Positions 48,981 through 59,100 of a stretch of DNA of 61,489 nt are shown piece after piece. Every line of letters begins with the position of its first letter. The stretch's first letter is position 1. A program made the translations under genes and the position numbers. This DNA is from Weissella bombi. GTDB taxonomy: Bacteria; Bacillota; Bacilli; Lactobacillales; Lactobacillaceae. The notes beneath the pieces are model-generated. The model was not told the origin of the DNA and searched no databases. It worked only from the letters and a program-made list of their open reading frames with translations. The stretch lies in assembly GCF_900094835.1 (NCBI RefSeq), contig NZ_FMAO01000011.1, positions 1 through 61,489 of the forward strand. The letters are read 5' to 3'.

Positions 48981-49997
48981 ATGAAAGCAGCAGTTGTTAG
49001 AGATACTTGTGATGGTTATGTTGATATCAAAGACGTTGAATTACGTGAATTACATTATGGTGAAGCACTTGTAAAAATGGAATATTGTGGATTATGTCAC
49101 ACAGATTTACATGTTGCCGCTGGTGATTTTGGTAAAGTGCCTGGTAGAATTATTGGTCACGAAGGAGTTGGTAAAGTCATCAAGTTAGCTGACGGTGCTG
49201 AAAACCTTAAGATTGGTGATCGTGTTTCAATCGCTTGGTTCTATCGTGGTTGTGGTCACTGTGAGTACTGCACAACGGGTCGCGAAACACTATGCCGTAA
49301 CGTTGAAAACTCAGGCTTTAATGTAAACGGTGCAATGGCTGAAGAATGTATCGTACCAGCTGATTATGCCGTTAAAGTACCCGAGGGTCTCGATCCAATT
49401 GAAGCAACGTCACTAACCTGTGCTGGTGTGACTGTCTACAAAGGCCTTAAAACTGGTAATGTCCAACCAGGTCAATGGGTCGAAATTGTTGGTACTGGTG
49501 GTCTAGGTAATTTGGCCGTGCAATATGCTCACAATGTTTTTGGTGCTCATGTTGCAGCTGTTGATATTGATGATGAAAAATTAGATGCTACAAAAGAGCT
49601 TGGTGCTGATTTAACAATTAATTCTAAAGACGAAGATGCTGCGACAATTCTACAAGACAAAGTTGGCGGTGTGCATAGCGCATTAGTAACTGCCGTCAAT
49701 GCTGCATCATTTACAACGGCCGTTAATGCCCTACGCCCTGACGGCACCTTAGTGGCCATTGCTTTACCAAAAGGTGATATGGGCTTGAACATTTCTAAGA
49801 CGGTCCTTGATGGTATCAAAGTTGCTGGTTCATTAGTTGGTACCCGTCAAGACTTAGCCGAAGCCTTTCAATTTGGTGCTGAGCATCGTGTTAAGCCAAT
49901 TGTACAGACACGCTCACTTTCAGAAATTAATGACATTATCGACGAAATGAAAAATAATCAAATTGTTGGTCGTATGGTAATTGATTTTACCCATTAA
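48981..49997 (+). CDS. adhP: Zinc-dependent alcohol dehydrogenase, AdhP-like
   Basis: 338-aa medium-chain dehydrogenase interconverting alcohols and aldehydes with NAD. Catalytic zinc ligands C36 (in YCGLCHTD), H60-E61 (IGHEGVG) and C146 (SLTCAG). Structural zinc C91, C94, C97 and C105 ([15 protein letters not shown]). Rossmann motif GTGGLG (170-175). The frame opens at 48966, but the ATG at 48981 follows GGGGG by 8 nt and gives the canonical MKAAVV start. It is monocistronic. A role in NAD+ regeneration during heterofermentative growth is inferred. Confidence 0.93.
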   Translation: MKAAVVRDTCDGYVDIKDVELRELHYGEALVKMEYCGLCHTDLHVAAGDFGKVPGRIIGHEGVGKVIKLADGAENLKIGDRVSIAWFYRGCGHCEYCTTGRETLCRNVENSGFNVNGAMAEECIVPADYAVKVPEGLDPIEATSLTCAGVTVYKGLKTGNVQPGQWVEIVGTGGLGNLAVQYAHNVFGAHVAAVDIDDEKLDATKELGADLTINSKDEDAATILQDKVGGVHSALVTAVNAASFTTAVNALRPDGTLVAIALPKGDMGLNISKTVLDGIKVAGSLVGTRQDLAEAFQFGAEHRVKPIVQTRSLSEINDIIDEMKNNQIVGRMVIDFTH

Positions 49998-50026
49998 TTT
50001 GTTTATATATTAATACATTTTTAACG

Positions 50027-50070
50027 AAAAGAGTCGTTGGGAAATCTTATTTTATCCCAACGACTCTTTT
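50027..50070 (+). terminator. adhP terminator
   Basis: A 16-bp perfect stem AAAAGAGTCGTTGGGA and complement with a 12-nt loop. The TTGGGA/TCCCAA tip and T-rich loop match the hairpin at 28984-29015. Confidence 0.8.
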
Positions 50071-50147
50071 CAGTTACTCTTCTATGTTAAAGCTTACAAC
50101 ATTCATTTGTTATATAAATCACATTAATATATAACAGGTATGCTAAT

Positions 50148-50175
50148 TTGCATAATACATAATTGCCAGTATAAT
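50148..50175 (+). promoter_or_regulatory. katA promoter
   Basis: TTGCAT, a 16-nt spacer and TATAAT, 65 bp upstream of the katA start. A perfect inverted repeat begins immediately after the -10. Confidence 0.65.
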
Positions 50176-50208
50176 GACTTATATAGATTGATGAAATCTA
50201 TATAAGTC
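50176..50208 (+). promoter_or_regulatory. 14-bp perfect inverted repeat at the katA transcription start
   Basis: GACTTATATAGATT and its exact complement separated by 5 nt, spanning roughly +1. It could be an operator for a stress or haem sensor, or form a 5'-end hairpin that protects the mRNA. It does not fit the 7-1-7 PerR/Fur pattern. Confidence 0.6.
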
Positions 50209-50239
50209 GCTACAAACAAATTACGAACGGGGGAATATG

Positions 50240-51685
50240 ATGAGTAACAAATTAACAACACAAGCAGGACAACCATGGGCTAATAACCAACATAGCTTGA
50301 CGGCTGGTGAACGCGGCCCTGTATTAATGCAAGACTATCAATTACTAGAAAAGTTGGCGCATTTTGATCGCGAACGAATTCCTGAACGTGTCGTCCACGC
50401 AAAGGGTGCTGGTGCTAAAGGTGTCTTTAAGTTGACCCATGACATGAGTCAATTTACCAAAGCAAATTTGTTCAATGGGGAAAACAAAGAAACACCCCTT
50501 GCCGTTCGTTTCTCATCAGTAGCTGGTGAGTCGGGTTATCCAGATACTATTCGCGATGTTCACGGATTTTCTGTTAAATTCTATACAGAAGATGGTAATT
50601 ACGACATTGTTGGTAATAACACACCTGTATTTTTTATCAATGATCCGCTAAAGTTTCCAGACTTTATCCACTCACAAAAACGTGATCCACGAACACATAA
50701 GCGCGACGTAAATATGCAATTTGATTTCTGGGCACATTCACCAGAATCAATTCATCAAGTCACCTACCTAATGGGAGATCGTGGTAATCCTACTAGTTTA
50801 CGCACAATGAACGGTTATGGTAGCCACACTTATAAGTGGGTGAATGCTGATGGTGAACAATTCTGGGTAAAGTATCACTTTATTAGTAACCAAGGTGTAT
50901 CAAACATGTCTAATGAACTAGCTGCTAAATTGGCTAGTGAAGATACCGACTATCTACAAAATGAGATGTTCAACGCTATCGAAGATGGTAACTACCCTTC
51001 ATGGACACTTTCCGTTCAGATTATTCCTTATCAAGAGGGACTTGATTACAAATATGATATCTTTGATGTCACCAAAACAGTATCTCATAAAGACTACCCG
51101 CTTCATGAAGTTGGTGTTATGACTTTAAACGCTAATCCAGATAACTACTTTGAAGACGTGGAAGAAATTGCCTTCTCACCAGCCAACTTAGTACCAGGTA
51201 TCGAACCTTCAATGGATAAGTTGCTACAAGGTCGTTTGTTCTCATACAAAGACGCACAACGTTATCGTTTAGGTGCCAACTATGAACAATTGAAGGCCAA
51301 CCGTCCACGCAATGAAGTTCATAACTATGCTCGCGATGGCTTTATGGCACAAGGACAAGATGGTAGTGTTAATTATGAACCAAACAGCCAAAACGGTCCC
51401 GTTGAAGATCCGCATGCATCAATTACTAGCGATATGTTCCAAGGTATGACTGGTGCATACGAACCATACGATACTGATTACTATTCTGCTGCCGGTCGTT
51501 TATACAACATAATGTCTGAAGACGAAAAGCAACGTTTAGTAGAAACATTTAAGAGCAACCTCGGTACCATTGATAGCCTGGAAAACAAGCAATTAATGGT
51601 GCAACAAATGGCCCGTGCTGATATGGACTATGGTAAGCGTGTTGCTGATGCAATCGGTGTTAATATCAATGATATAGAAATTTAA
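50240..51685 (+). CDS. katA: Haem-dependent catalase (monofunctional, small subunit)
   Basis: Converts hydrogen peroxide to water and oxygen. 481 aa, the clade 3 small-subunit class. Distal His in RVVHAKGAGAKGVF (about 53), distal Asn in DIVGNNTPVFF (about 126), and proximal haem-ligand Tyr in RLFSYKDAQRYRLG (about 336). Clade-typical FYTEDGNYDIVGNN is present. Two adjacent ATGs exist, and the second (50240) has the better spacing from GGGGG. Lactobacillales generally lack haem synthesis, so activity probably depends on external haem. The gene is monocistronic. Confidence 0.96.
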   Translation: MSNKLTTQAGQPWANNQHSLTAGERGPVLMQDYQLLEKLAHFDRERIPERVVHAKGAGAKGVFKLTHDMSQFTKANLFNGENKETPLAVRFSSVAGESGYPDTIRDVHGFSVKFYTEDGNYDIVGNNTPVFFINDPLKFPDFIHSQKRDPRTHKRDVNMQFDFWAHSPESIHQVTYLMGDRGNPTSLRTMNGYGSHTYKWVNADGEQFWVKYHFISNQGVSNMSNELAAKLASEDTDYLQNEMFNAIEDGNYPSWTLSVQIIPYQEGLDYKYDIFDVTKTVSHKDYPLHEVGVMTLNANPDNYFEDVEEIAFSPANLVPGIEPSMDKLLQGRLFSYKDAQRYRLGANYEQLKANRPRNEVHNYARDGFMAQGQDGSVNYEPNSQNGPVEDPHASITSDMFQGMTGAYEPYDTDYYSAAGRLYNIMSEDEKQRLVETFKSNLGTIDSLENKQLMVQQMARADMDYGKRVADAIGVNINDIEI

Positions 51686-51696
51686 AAATTAATATA

Positions 51697-51736
51697 AAAG
51701 CGGACACACTTTTTTATAAGTGTATCCGCTTTTTAT
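51697..51736. terminator. bidirectional terminator, katA and tetR
   Basis: AAAGCGGA-ACACTT / AAGTGT-TCCGCTTT with one mismatch, T runs on both sides. It serves convergent katA and the regulator gene. Confidence 0.8.
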
Positions 51737-51741
51737 TTTTA

Positions 51742-52386
51742 TTAATTCTTTCGAATCGCCCGTTGCGTGATAGTCGTTATTTTATTAATAACCACTTCTG
51801 GATCCTCTGGTGGTAATTTTAGCTTATATTGGCCTATAAAATGTGTCATAAATTGTCCAATAACAAGTTTGCCAATATCACTGGGAACTAGTTTTGAATC
51901 AACATTTTCAGTTGTATCTAACAACTGCTGAATTTGTTCAAAACCAGGTACTAACTTAGGCAGTAACATCTGTTTTAACTCATCACAAAAATCTGTATCA
52001 ACTAATACTTGATTTAATAAAATAATACCAACTTGATAATTATTAACTAAAAAATAATAGCGATCATGCACAACATATGCAATTAAATCATCAATTGTCG
52101 TTGCATGTTCTTTAACCTGGTTGACAAACTGTTCACCAAAATTAGGTAAAAGTTGTTGCACCAATGGTTGTAAGATTGCATGCAATAATATTTTTTTCGT
52201 TTTAAAATGTTTAAAAATTGCGGCTTCACTCATACCAGCTTCACGTGCAATCATTGCTGTTGAAGTTCCTTGATAACCCTTCTCAGCAAATAATTTTACC
52301 GTTGCTTTCAATATTTCACGTTTACCATTAGGCATATCCGCATTAGCTAACCATTCATCAAAATTTTTCCCTGCTACATCAGTCAT
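51742..52386 (-). CDS. TetR-family transcriptional regulator
   Basis: 214-aa repressor. The N-terminal helix-turn-helix (about 15-62) reads KREILKATVKLFAEKGYQGTSTAMIAREAGMSEAAIFKHFKTKK, quoted here in its recognisable core STAMIAREAGMSEAAIFKHF. The C-terminal ligand domain is not assignable. It is last in an operon behind the ABC-2 permease (4 bp gap) and ATPase. A palindrome TGAGTGATTACTCA-type site lies upstream of that operon, so autoregulated control of the exporter is inferred. Confidence 0.9.
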   Translation of the reverse strand: MTDVAGKNFDEWLANADMPNGKREILKATVKLFAEKGYQGTSTAMIAREAGMSEAAIFKHFKTKKILLHAILQPLVQQLLPNFGEQFVNQVKEHATTIDDLIAYVVHDRYYFLVNNYQVGIILLNQVLVDTDFCDELKQMLLPKLVPGFEQIQQLLDTTENVDSKLVPSDIGKLVIGQFMTHFIGQYKLKLPPEDPEVVINKITTITQRAIRKN

Positions 52387-52390
52387 ATAA

Positions 52391-53497
52391 CTACACCTTT
52401 CGATAACGTTTCAATCCAATTATATTACCAACAGACAAAATAACAATAAATACCACTAACGCCAACAAGTTACCCAAAATATTATCGAAATTGCCACCCT
52501 TTAAAATAACCGTATTTAATGCAGAAGCCCCATACTTTAGGGGCAAAATTGATGCTAACCATTGTGCCCAAGTTCCCATTGCACTTAATGGAATAAGTCC
52601 TGAAAAGAACAATTGTGGAATTACAACAATCGGCATAAACTGTATCATCTGAAATTCTGATTTCGCAAACGTTGAAATAAAAATACCAAATGACAATGCA
52701 ACTAGTGCAATCAAAACGGTCGTTACCGTGACTAACCAAATCGATCCAGCAACCTCAACATGTAACAGAGTTACCGAGAAGCCAACAATTAACAAGGTTT
52801 GTACAATTGCAACAATTCCATAGCTAATCAAATAAGCAAACACAATATCTGAACGTTTTACTGGTGTTGCTAGTAGCCGATCTAACGTTCCCGAAGTACG
52901 TTCCTTCAATAATGCCATGCCGGAAATCAAAAAGACAAATAAGAAAATAAAGAAACCAATCATAATAGGCATCATCTTATCAAAAAATGTTGAATCGCCA
53001 TCCCCATAATTGTAACTATTGTGTATCGTGGGTGATGACGTTGATGACTGAATAACTTGTCTACCAGTTGGCAACTTTTCTTGCATTGTTTTAACAGCTT
53101 TAGCAAGTTGTGTCATTTTATTTTTGGTTAAAGCACCTTGTAACGCTGCTTTCGTGACATTTGTTTTACCAACATCTGTATTAGCATAAGTAACGTACAA
53201 ATCACCATCTGTATTCCTAATAATAGCGTCAACTTTTTCATCTGCTAACGCCCGTTTAGCACTTTCATTATCACCATAAGTCTTAACATTAATTTTACTA
53301 GTATCATCTAGTGTTGTACGCAATGTTTGTTCAACATTCACAGCTCCTATCGTTGCGTTTGTCGTCGTATTCACATTAAATATATAAGATAACAACGCCA
53401 ATATAACTAAAGGCGCAATGAAAATTAACGCTAATGTCCGTTTATCACGTAGTAATTCTTTTAATACACGTTTCGCTATCGCTATAATTCGCATCAT
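52391..53497 (-). CDS. ABC-2 type permease
   Basis: 368-aa membrane subunit of an exporter. One N-terminal helix (about 22-42), an extracytoplasmic domain of about 130 residues (about 43-172), then five helices with the family motif around LKERTSGTLDRLLATPVKRSDIVFAY (about 208-233). It overlaps the ATPase gene by 4 bp. Drug, lipid or peptide export is possible, and the substrate is unknown. The layout (ATPase, permease, TetR) is typical of YhgE/DrrAB-like multidrug systems. Confidence 0.88.
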   Translation of the reverse strand: MMRIIAIAKRVLKELLRDKRTLALIFIAPLVILALLSYIFNVNTTTNATIGAVNVEQTLRTTLDDTSKINVKTYGDNESAKRALADEKVDAIIRNTDGDLYVTYANTDVGKTNVTKAALQGALTKNKMTQLAKAVKTMQEKLPTGRQVIQSSTSSPTIHNSYNYGDGDSTFFDKMMPIMIGFFIFLFVFLISGMALLKERTSGTLDRLLATPVKRSDIVFAYLISYGIVAIVQTLLIVGFSVTLLHVEVAGSIWLVTVTTVLIALVALSFGIFISTFAKSEFQMIQFMPIVVIPQLFFSGLIPLSAMGTWAQWLASILPLKYGASALNTVILKGGNFDNILGNLLALVVFIVILSVGNIIGLKRYRKV

Positions 53498-54216
53498 CGC
53501 TCACCTTCTGCTTTCAAAAATACAGCTTCGACTGAATTTACTTGATAATCTTTCATTAATTCCCTAGGACTTTCGTCCGCAATAATTTCACCATCTAGCA
53601 AGAGGACAACCCGATCTGTCAGTTCAGCTTCATCCATTGCATGAGTTGTCACTAAAATAGTGCGTCCTGCTTCTTTAATGTGATATAACTCTTGCCAAAT
53701 TTTTCTCTTTAAGCCCGGATCAATACCAACCGTTGGTTCATCCAAAATAAGCAAATCCGGTTCGCCCAATAACGCAATTGCTAATGATAAGCGTCGTTTC
53801 ATGCCTCCAGAATATCCACTAACTTTTTTTGCAAGATGCTCGGTCAATTCAACAACTTGTGACACGTGTTGAATCTCCTTTTTAATGACCGCTTTTTTTA
53901 TACCTTTCATTTGCGCAAAAAAGTATAAGTTTTCATAACCAGTTAACACGTCATACAATGCGTCAGCTTGTGCCATATAACCGATATTATTTAGTAACTC
54001 ACGATTTGGCATTTGCGTATCAAATACCAGCGCCTTACCAGCATTCGCTTTCTCCATGCCTAAAACAATTTTAATAATCGTTGATTTACCTGCCCCAGAT
54101 GGTCCAATCAATCCAACTATCTCGCCTTGTTGAACGTTAAAATTTGCTTCTTTTAAAACAACCTGGTCGCCAAACTTTTTTTGTACATTATTTAAACTAA
54201 CTATTGTCTTCCTCAT
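53494..54216 (-). CDS. ABC transporter ATP-binding protein
   Basis: 240-aa ATPase for the adjacent ABC-2 permease. Walker A GPSGAGKST (about 38-46), signature YSGGMKRRLSLA (about 135-146), Walker B LLILDEPTVGID (about 155-166), His-switch TTHAMDE. GAGGGG lies 8 nt upstream of the ATG. It is the first gene of the operon, under a promoter overlapped by the inverted repeat at 54250-54269. Confidence 0.92.
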   Translation of the reverse strand: MRKTIVSLNNVQKKFGDQVVLKEANFNVQQGEIVGLIGPSGAGKSTIIKIVLGMEKANAGKALVFDTQMPNRELLNNIGYMAQADALYDVLTGYENLYFFAQMKGIKKAVIKKEIQHVSQVVELTEHLAKKVSGYSGGMKRRLSLAIALLGEPDLLILDEPTVGIDPGLKRKIWQELYHIKEAGRTILVTTHAMDEAELTDRVVLLLDGEIIADESPRELMKDYQVNSVEAVFLKAEGER

Positions 54217-54249
54217 GCAAAATACCCCTCAAATTATTACGTTTTCACC

Positions 54250-54269
54250 AAGTGAGTAATCACTCACTT
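54250..54269. promoter_or_regulatory. TetR-type operator of the ABC exporter operon
   Basis: AAGTGAGT-AATC-ACTCACTT, perfect 8-bp arms, 34 bp upstream of the ATPase start. It overlaps the spacer of a weak TAGACA-N17-TTACTC promoter. It resembles TGAGTGA/TCACTCA half-sites common for TetR regulators. Confidence 0.62.
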
Positions 54270-54338
54270 ACCTATTTGTCTAAAATTCTATCATTTTATT
54301 TTTATGCTGTAAATGATATGTCTCGCATAAAAATAAAA

Positions 54339-54377
54339 AGAGTAAATACAGAAAATTTACATTTCCATATTTACTCT
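54339..54377. terminator. corA terminator
   Basis: A 10-bp perfect stem AGAGTAAATA / TATTTACTCT with a 19-nt loop, followed by TTTTTATTTTT on the minus strand. Confidence 0.7.
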
Positions 54378-54387
54378 CAAATAAAAT

Positions 54388-55308
54388 TCATTTTCGCTTC
54401 TTAACTAGATACACAATAATAATAATTAAAATAGCCGTCATTATTATCGTCCCAAACCAAGCAAAATTGCCTTTTGCCAAAGGCAGATGCATATTCATCC
54501 CGTAGAAGCCCGAAATAATTGGTGGCACTGCCAAAATTAATGACCAAATTGTTAAAAAGCGCATTGTATCATTTAAAGTATTATTCAATAAATTATTGTA
54601 CGTATTCGATAAACGGTCCACCAAGTCAGCTGTATCCTGCGTCATTTGCTGGCTTTGCTTTGTCTCAATCTCAACATCTGCAATCAGATTTCGTTCCTTA
54701 TCAGTTAAAACTAACTCATCCGTAGCATCATTTGCATTTATTTTTATCTGTTGAATCGCCATTGCATTATTATCGATTGCGGTCGTTAGGTGCACGAGCT
54801 GATTACTCAATGAAGATAGCCCCTTAATCTGACGGTTACTTGGGTTATTATGAAATTTTGTCAACGCTTCACGGAGTGTATTAATCTCATCAATTTGATC
54901 CATATATTGATCATTTAATTGCCACAATAATTGTAATAACACAGTTAAAATGCTCAATGGCTTTGTCCCCATCTGGGCAAACAATTCATGTAATGTCTGA
55001 TTAACAATATTGGTATTCTCTGGGACTACCGAAATTAACGTTTCTTCTGTCAAAATAAAACTAACTGGTACAACTTGATATTCATTAAGTTGATCATCCT
55101 TCACGATAACTTGCCATATCAACATCGCCATTTTCGTTTGATCATTATATTCAAATCGTGAACGTTCTCTAGAATCACGCACATAAGATTCAAACTTATT
55201 TGTTAAATGAAATTTTGTTTTTAATTGCTGCAGATCTTCATCTGTCGGATCAGTCACATCAATCCAATGCTGACCATTTAACACAACGTGTTCTTGATAC
55301 ATAAGCAT
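54388..55308 (-). CDS. corA: CorA-family divalent cation transporter
   Basis: 306-aa Mg2+ (or Co2+/Ni2+) channel-type transporter. A large cytoplasmic N-terminal domain with a long coiled stretch (about 120-240) precedes two C-terminal helices. The pore signature YGMNMHLPL (about 269-277) sits between them, and the tail is basic. The start at 55308 has AGGG only 4 nt upstream. An ATG two codons later is an alternative. A TATAAT -10 is at 55344-55339. The island at 55.4-61.4 kb ends just upstream of this promoter. Confidence 0.92.
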   Translation of the reverse strand: MLMYQEHVVLNGQHWIDVTDPTDEDLQQLKTKFHLTNKFESYVRDSRERSRFEYNDQTKMAMLIWQVIVKDDQLNEYQVVPVSFILTEETLISVVPENTNIVNQTLHELFAQMGTKPLSILTVLLQLLWQLNDQYMDQIDEINTLREALTKFHNNPSNRQIKGLSSLSNQLVHLTTAIDNNAMAIQQIKINANDATDELVLTDKERNLIADVEIETKQSQQMTQDTADLVDRLSNTYNNLLNNTLNDTMRFLTIWSLILAVPPIISGFYGMNMHLPLAKGNFAWFGTIIMTAILIIIIVYLVKKRK

Positions 55309-55338
55309 TTATCCCTTTCTTTAACAACCTTGCACCTT

Positions 55339-55344
55339 ATTATA
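55339..55344 (-). promoter_or_regulatory. corA promoter -10 box
   Basis: TATAAT on the minus strand, 30 nt upstream of the corA start. The -35 (GTTTCG at 17 nt) is weak. It shows that corA keeps its own promoter beside the island boundary. Confidence 0.45.
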
Positions 55345-55384
55345 TCAGTGATTTTTATAAGCGAAACACATTTCGTTGCCTAAA

Positions 55385-55422
55385 ATAAAAAGACTACCAA
55401 CATCACTGTCAGTAGTCTTAAA
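55385..55422 (-). terminator. terminator, left island boundary copy
   Basis: On the minus strand AAGACTACTGACA / TGTTGGTAGTCTT with a GTGA tetraloop (13 bp, two G-U pairs) and TTTTTATTTT. It contains the 26-bp repeat shared with 61393-61418. Confidence 0.8.
55393..55418. repeat. 26-bp direct repeat, left copy
   Basis: Identical over 26 bp to 61393-61418 (begins ACTACCAACATC, ends CAGTAGTCT). The two copies start exactly 6,000 bp apart and bracket the Type ISP island. A run of five A precedes both after one mismatch. Confidence 0.85.
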
Positions 55423-55504
55423 TTTAAGTTCTATACTTTCTAGCATGGGTCTAAAAATTTCACTCTTTTTCAATTGAACTGTTTTATAAATTTACTAACT
55501 AAAA

Positions 55505-55543
55505 AGTTTGCGAACCTGATAAAAATTATCAGATTCACAAACT
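55505..55543 (-). terminator. strong terminator inside the island
   Basis: An 18-bp stem on the minus strand (AGTTTGTGAATCTGATAA / TTATCAGGTTCGCAAACT), fully paired with two G-U pairs, 3-nt loop, then TTTTTAG. It probably ends the restriction enzyme transcript. Confidence 0.75.
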
Positions 55544-55740
55544 ATATTTTACAAACCATTTAAGTCAATTTTATAACTTTGTTCTATTAAGCATAGAGCC
55601 AGAAAAACAAATTATTCAACCTTTACCTTTTTGAATAGACTTCCCTTTCTAAAAGAAAATAAGTATCTTTTTTATTTATATTTGCTACTTGTTATCATGG
55701 ATAATTCTATATTTATATAGATTATTTGCTTTTTAGTTAA

Positions 55741-56134
55741 TTAAAGTACTTTCTCCCAATTACCTTCAAAGACATAAGTAGAATTGCCATACAAGATAGA
55801 ATATAGAACATAGATATTTTTATTTGTGAAAGTAAATACTACATATCCTGAACATCCTGCAGTGCCTTGTTATTCAATGTCTGGTTTAAATTCTTCTAAA
55901 TATTTGAAACGTTCTTCGATTAATTTTTTGTCGCTTTGTGATACTTGATTAGAAACAGCAATATTTTTAAAAGTATTCCAAATATTATCCCCTTTAGGGA
56001 AAATTCCCCATGGAACGTGTTGTCTAACTGGTCTTAACATAGCCGCATTTATGTCTAATAAAAAAGTTTTTATTATCAGACGTATCTGATAAATATTTTT
56101 CAATACTATTAATTCTCTTTTTGAATATTCCCAT
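55741..56134 (-). pseudogene. broken small gene coupled to the Type ISP enzyme
   Basis: The ATG at 56134 (AAAGGAAA ribosome site) starts 14 nt after the restriction enzyme stop: MGIFKKRINSIEKYLSDTSD and on, for 36 codons to a stop. Removing one base in the A5-C-T6 tract (56060-56071) joins it to the frame ending PDIE at 55870 (87 aa in all). After that TAA the same frame continues for 42 protein-like codons (QGTAGCSGYVVFTF to GNWEKVL) to 55741. A roughly 130-aa ancestral protein with one frameshift and one nonsense codon is inferred. I do not recognise the family. Homopolymer sequencing error could explain the frameshift but not the stop. Confidence 0.6.
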
Positions 56135-56148
56135 CAATAAGTTTCCTT

Positions 56149-59100
56149 TTATTCTAATATTTCGAATTCTGGTAATTCATCAACTAATTCAAGGGTTCGC
56201 ATACTTACCGTAATAACAGACAGTAAGAGATTTAAAATATACTTAGGATCATCATTGAAATTATTAGGATCATCCATCACCCCTGATTGGGTATCTATTT
56301 TCACTTGATATTGATCAATAATCCATTCAATTGCTGATTTACCATTTACCATGTATTTGTATGCTCTATCAGGAATATTTTTAATTATGATGCTTTCATT
56401 ATAAATAATTGTATCCAAATTACCATTTTTAGGATGTTTCATCCTTTTAACACGATAATTTGGTTCATATATTTGCACTTCAACGCCATCCCAATTTGGC
56501 TGATTTTCATAATTTAAATGTAAATTTGCAAGTTTATGCCCAATTTCAACATATTTTTCTTTGTATCGAAGTTCAGGAATTTTTGGAAATGACTTTGATA
56601 AATCTTTATAATATTTTTCCGCATATTCTGGGCTATGAAAAACTCCATAAACATAATACAAAGCGTCTTCCTCATTCAAATTTGATATGTTTTTTATAAC
56701 TTCGGGACGAATAGCCGAATATTGTTCATCAATTTCAACTAAAGCGTCCTCATTAACACTATGATACAAATATTTCGGCAAATTCTGTGAGCCACCTGAA
56801 AATAAATTAACATCTGGTAAAACATTGACCATTAATGTTGAGAATCGTTTTCCCCCTGTTTTATTGGAAAAGGAAATCATAGAGTTGACAGCAGTCGTGC
56901 TAGGAAGTACCTTAGACATTTGATATTGTCTATCCACCCATTCTTTTGCGTAATAAACATACTTCTTGGTGAACGGTCGATACATTCCGAGATACATTCT
57001 ATCGCCATGCCAAGCTTGAGATTCTCCACGTTCAAAACGATGTTTTAATGTGGACGTCCAAGAAATATCTGAAACATTATCATCGTAAACATCTTTATCA
57101 CCAAGATGTTGATTATAATAATCAATACTTTTTTTCATGGTTACTTCAACCTGAGATTGAGAAAAATTCCATGACCAATCATCGCGGCCAGTTTTCAGAC
57201 CACCTGTATAATCAACAAACAGAGCATCTTGTCCCTTCTTATTACCTAGAGGGATAAGTTCATCAAAATTAGAATCACGTTTGTTTATCCAATCACCTTT
57301 ATCATTCGGAGTTATACTTTGGAAGTCTGATTCTAATCTAGATAGTCCCTTCCATTCCTTCAATTTTTCTAATTTCTGATATTTATTAAGATTACTTCCG
57401 ATATCTAAATAATGAAGATTCCCTTTTCCTGTAAAATTAGCTGTTTTAATCAAAAAAACGATCGTGACACCCGTCATAATGTCAAAAACATTTCCACCTT
57501 CTAATACAGCTTGTTCCTTAGTTTTTCCACGAATACCTCCTTTAAGATTTAAGATATAGATATCGGAAAATTCTTGCACAAGAGACTTTCTCATCCCGTC
57601 CATTGCATTTCCATCTATGAACGAATTATTTGTGATAAATCCAATTATCCCATTTTCTGAAATTCTGTTCGCTGACCAGCGCATAGCGCGTATATAAGAA
57701 TCAAATAAATTATTCTTATTAGTTGCTGTGGAAGTTTCTATCCAAGAATTTTGTAAACTTGTGTCTAATTTTTCATAGACAGTCCTAATTTGGTTTCCGT
57801 CTTCATTTTTTTGCTTCGCAGAATAAGGAGGGTTCCCAATAATAACAGTAATTGGTGCTTCTTGCTGCCGCTTTAATCGTTTATCATTAGTACCAAAATA
57901 GTCATCATCTAGTGTATCTTCAGCCTCAGTACTCTCAAAAGTATCTGTTAATACAATACCCTCAAAAGGCACGTACCCTTCTTCATCACCGTTTATTTCA
58001 TCAAAAGTTGCTTCAATATTAATCGCTGCAATATAATAACTTAATAAAACAATCTCGTTCGCATGTAACTCTTTTGTGAATTTACGCGTAATGTCGGCTA
58101 ATGTTATTTTTCCAGCATCCATTTGTTTTTTTAGGTAAGTCAATATTCGAACAATAAAGGTTCCTGTGCCAGTAAAGGGATCTAAAATATGTACATCTTT
58201 ACTAGCTAAAGACTTACCAAAGTGCTTCTTAAGCACATCATCAACAGAATGAACAATAAAATCAACGACTTCAATTGGTGTAAAGACAATCCCTAATCTT
58301 TCAGTGGTTGATTTAAAGGCTGTTTTGAAAAATTTATCATACAAAGTGACAATGATTTTTTGTTTATCTTCTGCTTTTTCAATGCCTTCTGCCCGCATTT
58401 TAACAGACTCATATAAAGGTTCTAAATTTTCTTGCTCTTTTGTAAAACCAGCTTTTTCGAGCTCAACAACAATCGATTCCATAGATTTTGAAACAGGATT
58501 TTGATTCACAAAGCTGTATTCTTCAAAAAGAGCTTCAAAGATAGGCTTGGTAATTAAATGCTGAGAAAGCATTTCCGCCGCTTGATTTTCATCAATACTG
58601 TCGTTGATATTATGCCGCAGTGATGAAACGAACTTTTTAAATTCTAGACTGATTGGATCTTGTTTATTTGACAACTTAGTTTTAATCCAGCTAATTTGTC
58701 GCTCTGCAATTTTAGCCACATCTTGCGACCAATTTTCTAGATATTTACGATCGCCAACTTTTTGTACAATTTTACCAAAAATGGCACCCTCAAACTTGTC
58801 CCATTCGAAATTTAACTCAGTTTGAACGTTCACTGGATTATCTTTATCAATGTTTGATTCCTGATTATTCATTTGATCAGGTGCACTTCCTACACCAATT
58901 ACCTTGAGTTGTTTAGGTTTAGCCATATTTAACTTATCAATCATAGCTTCAAAACGCTCATCAACAGAACGTAACGCATTAATCACTTGCCAAACTGTTT
59001 CATAATTCTTATTATTATCTAAAATAGTTTCAGGTGTTTCGTCTGTTGGAATCACAATAGGTAAAATAATATAACCATAATCTTTACCTTCAGCTTTACG

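Noticed and set aside
55430-55740. Further coding sequence between the pseudogene and the left island boundary
   Set aside because: Apart from the terminator at 55505-55543 the stretch is AT-rich with frequent stops in all frames. Nothing protein-like was seen.
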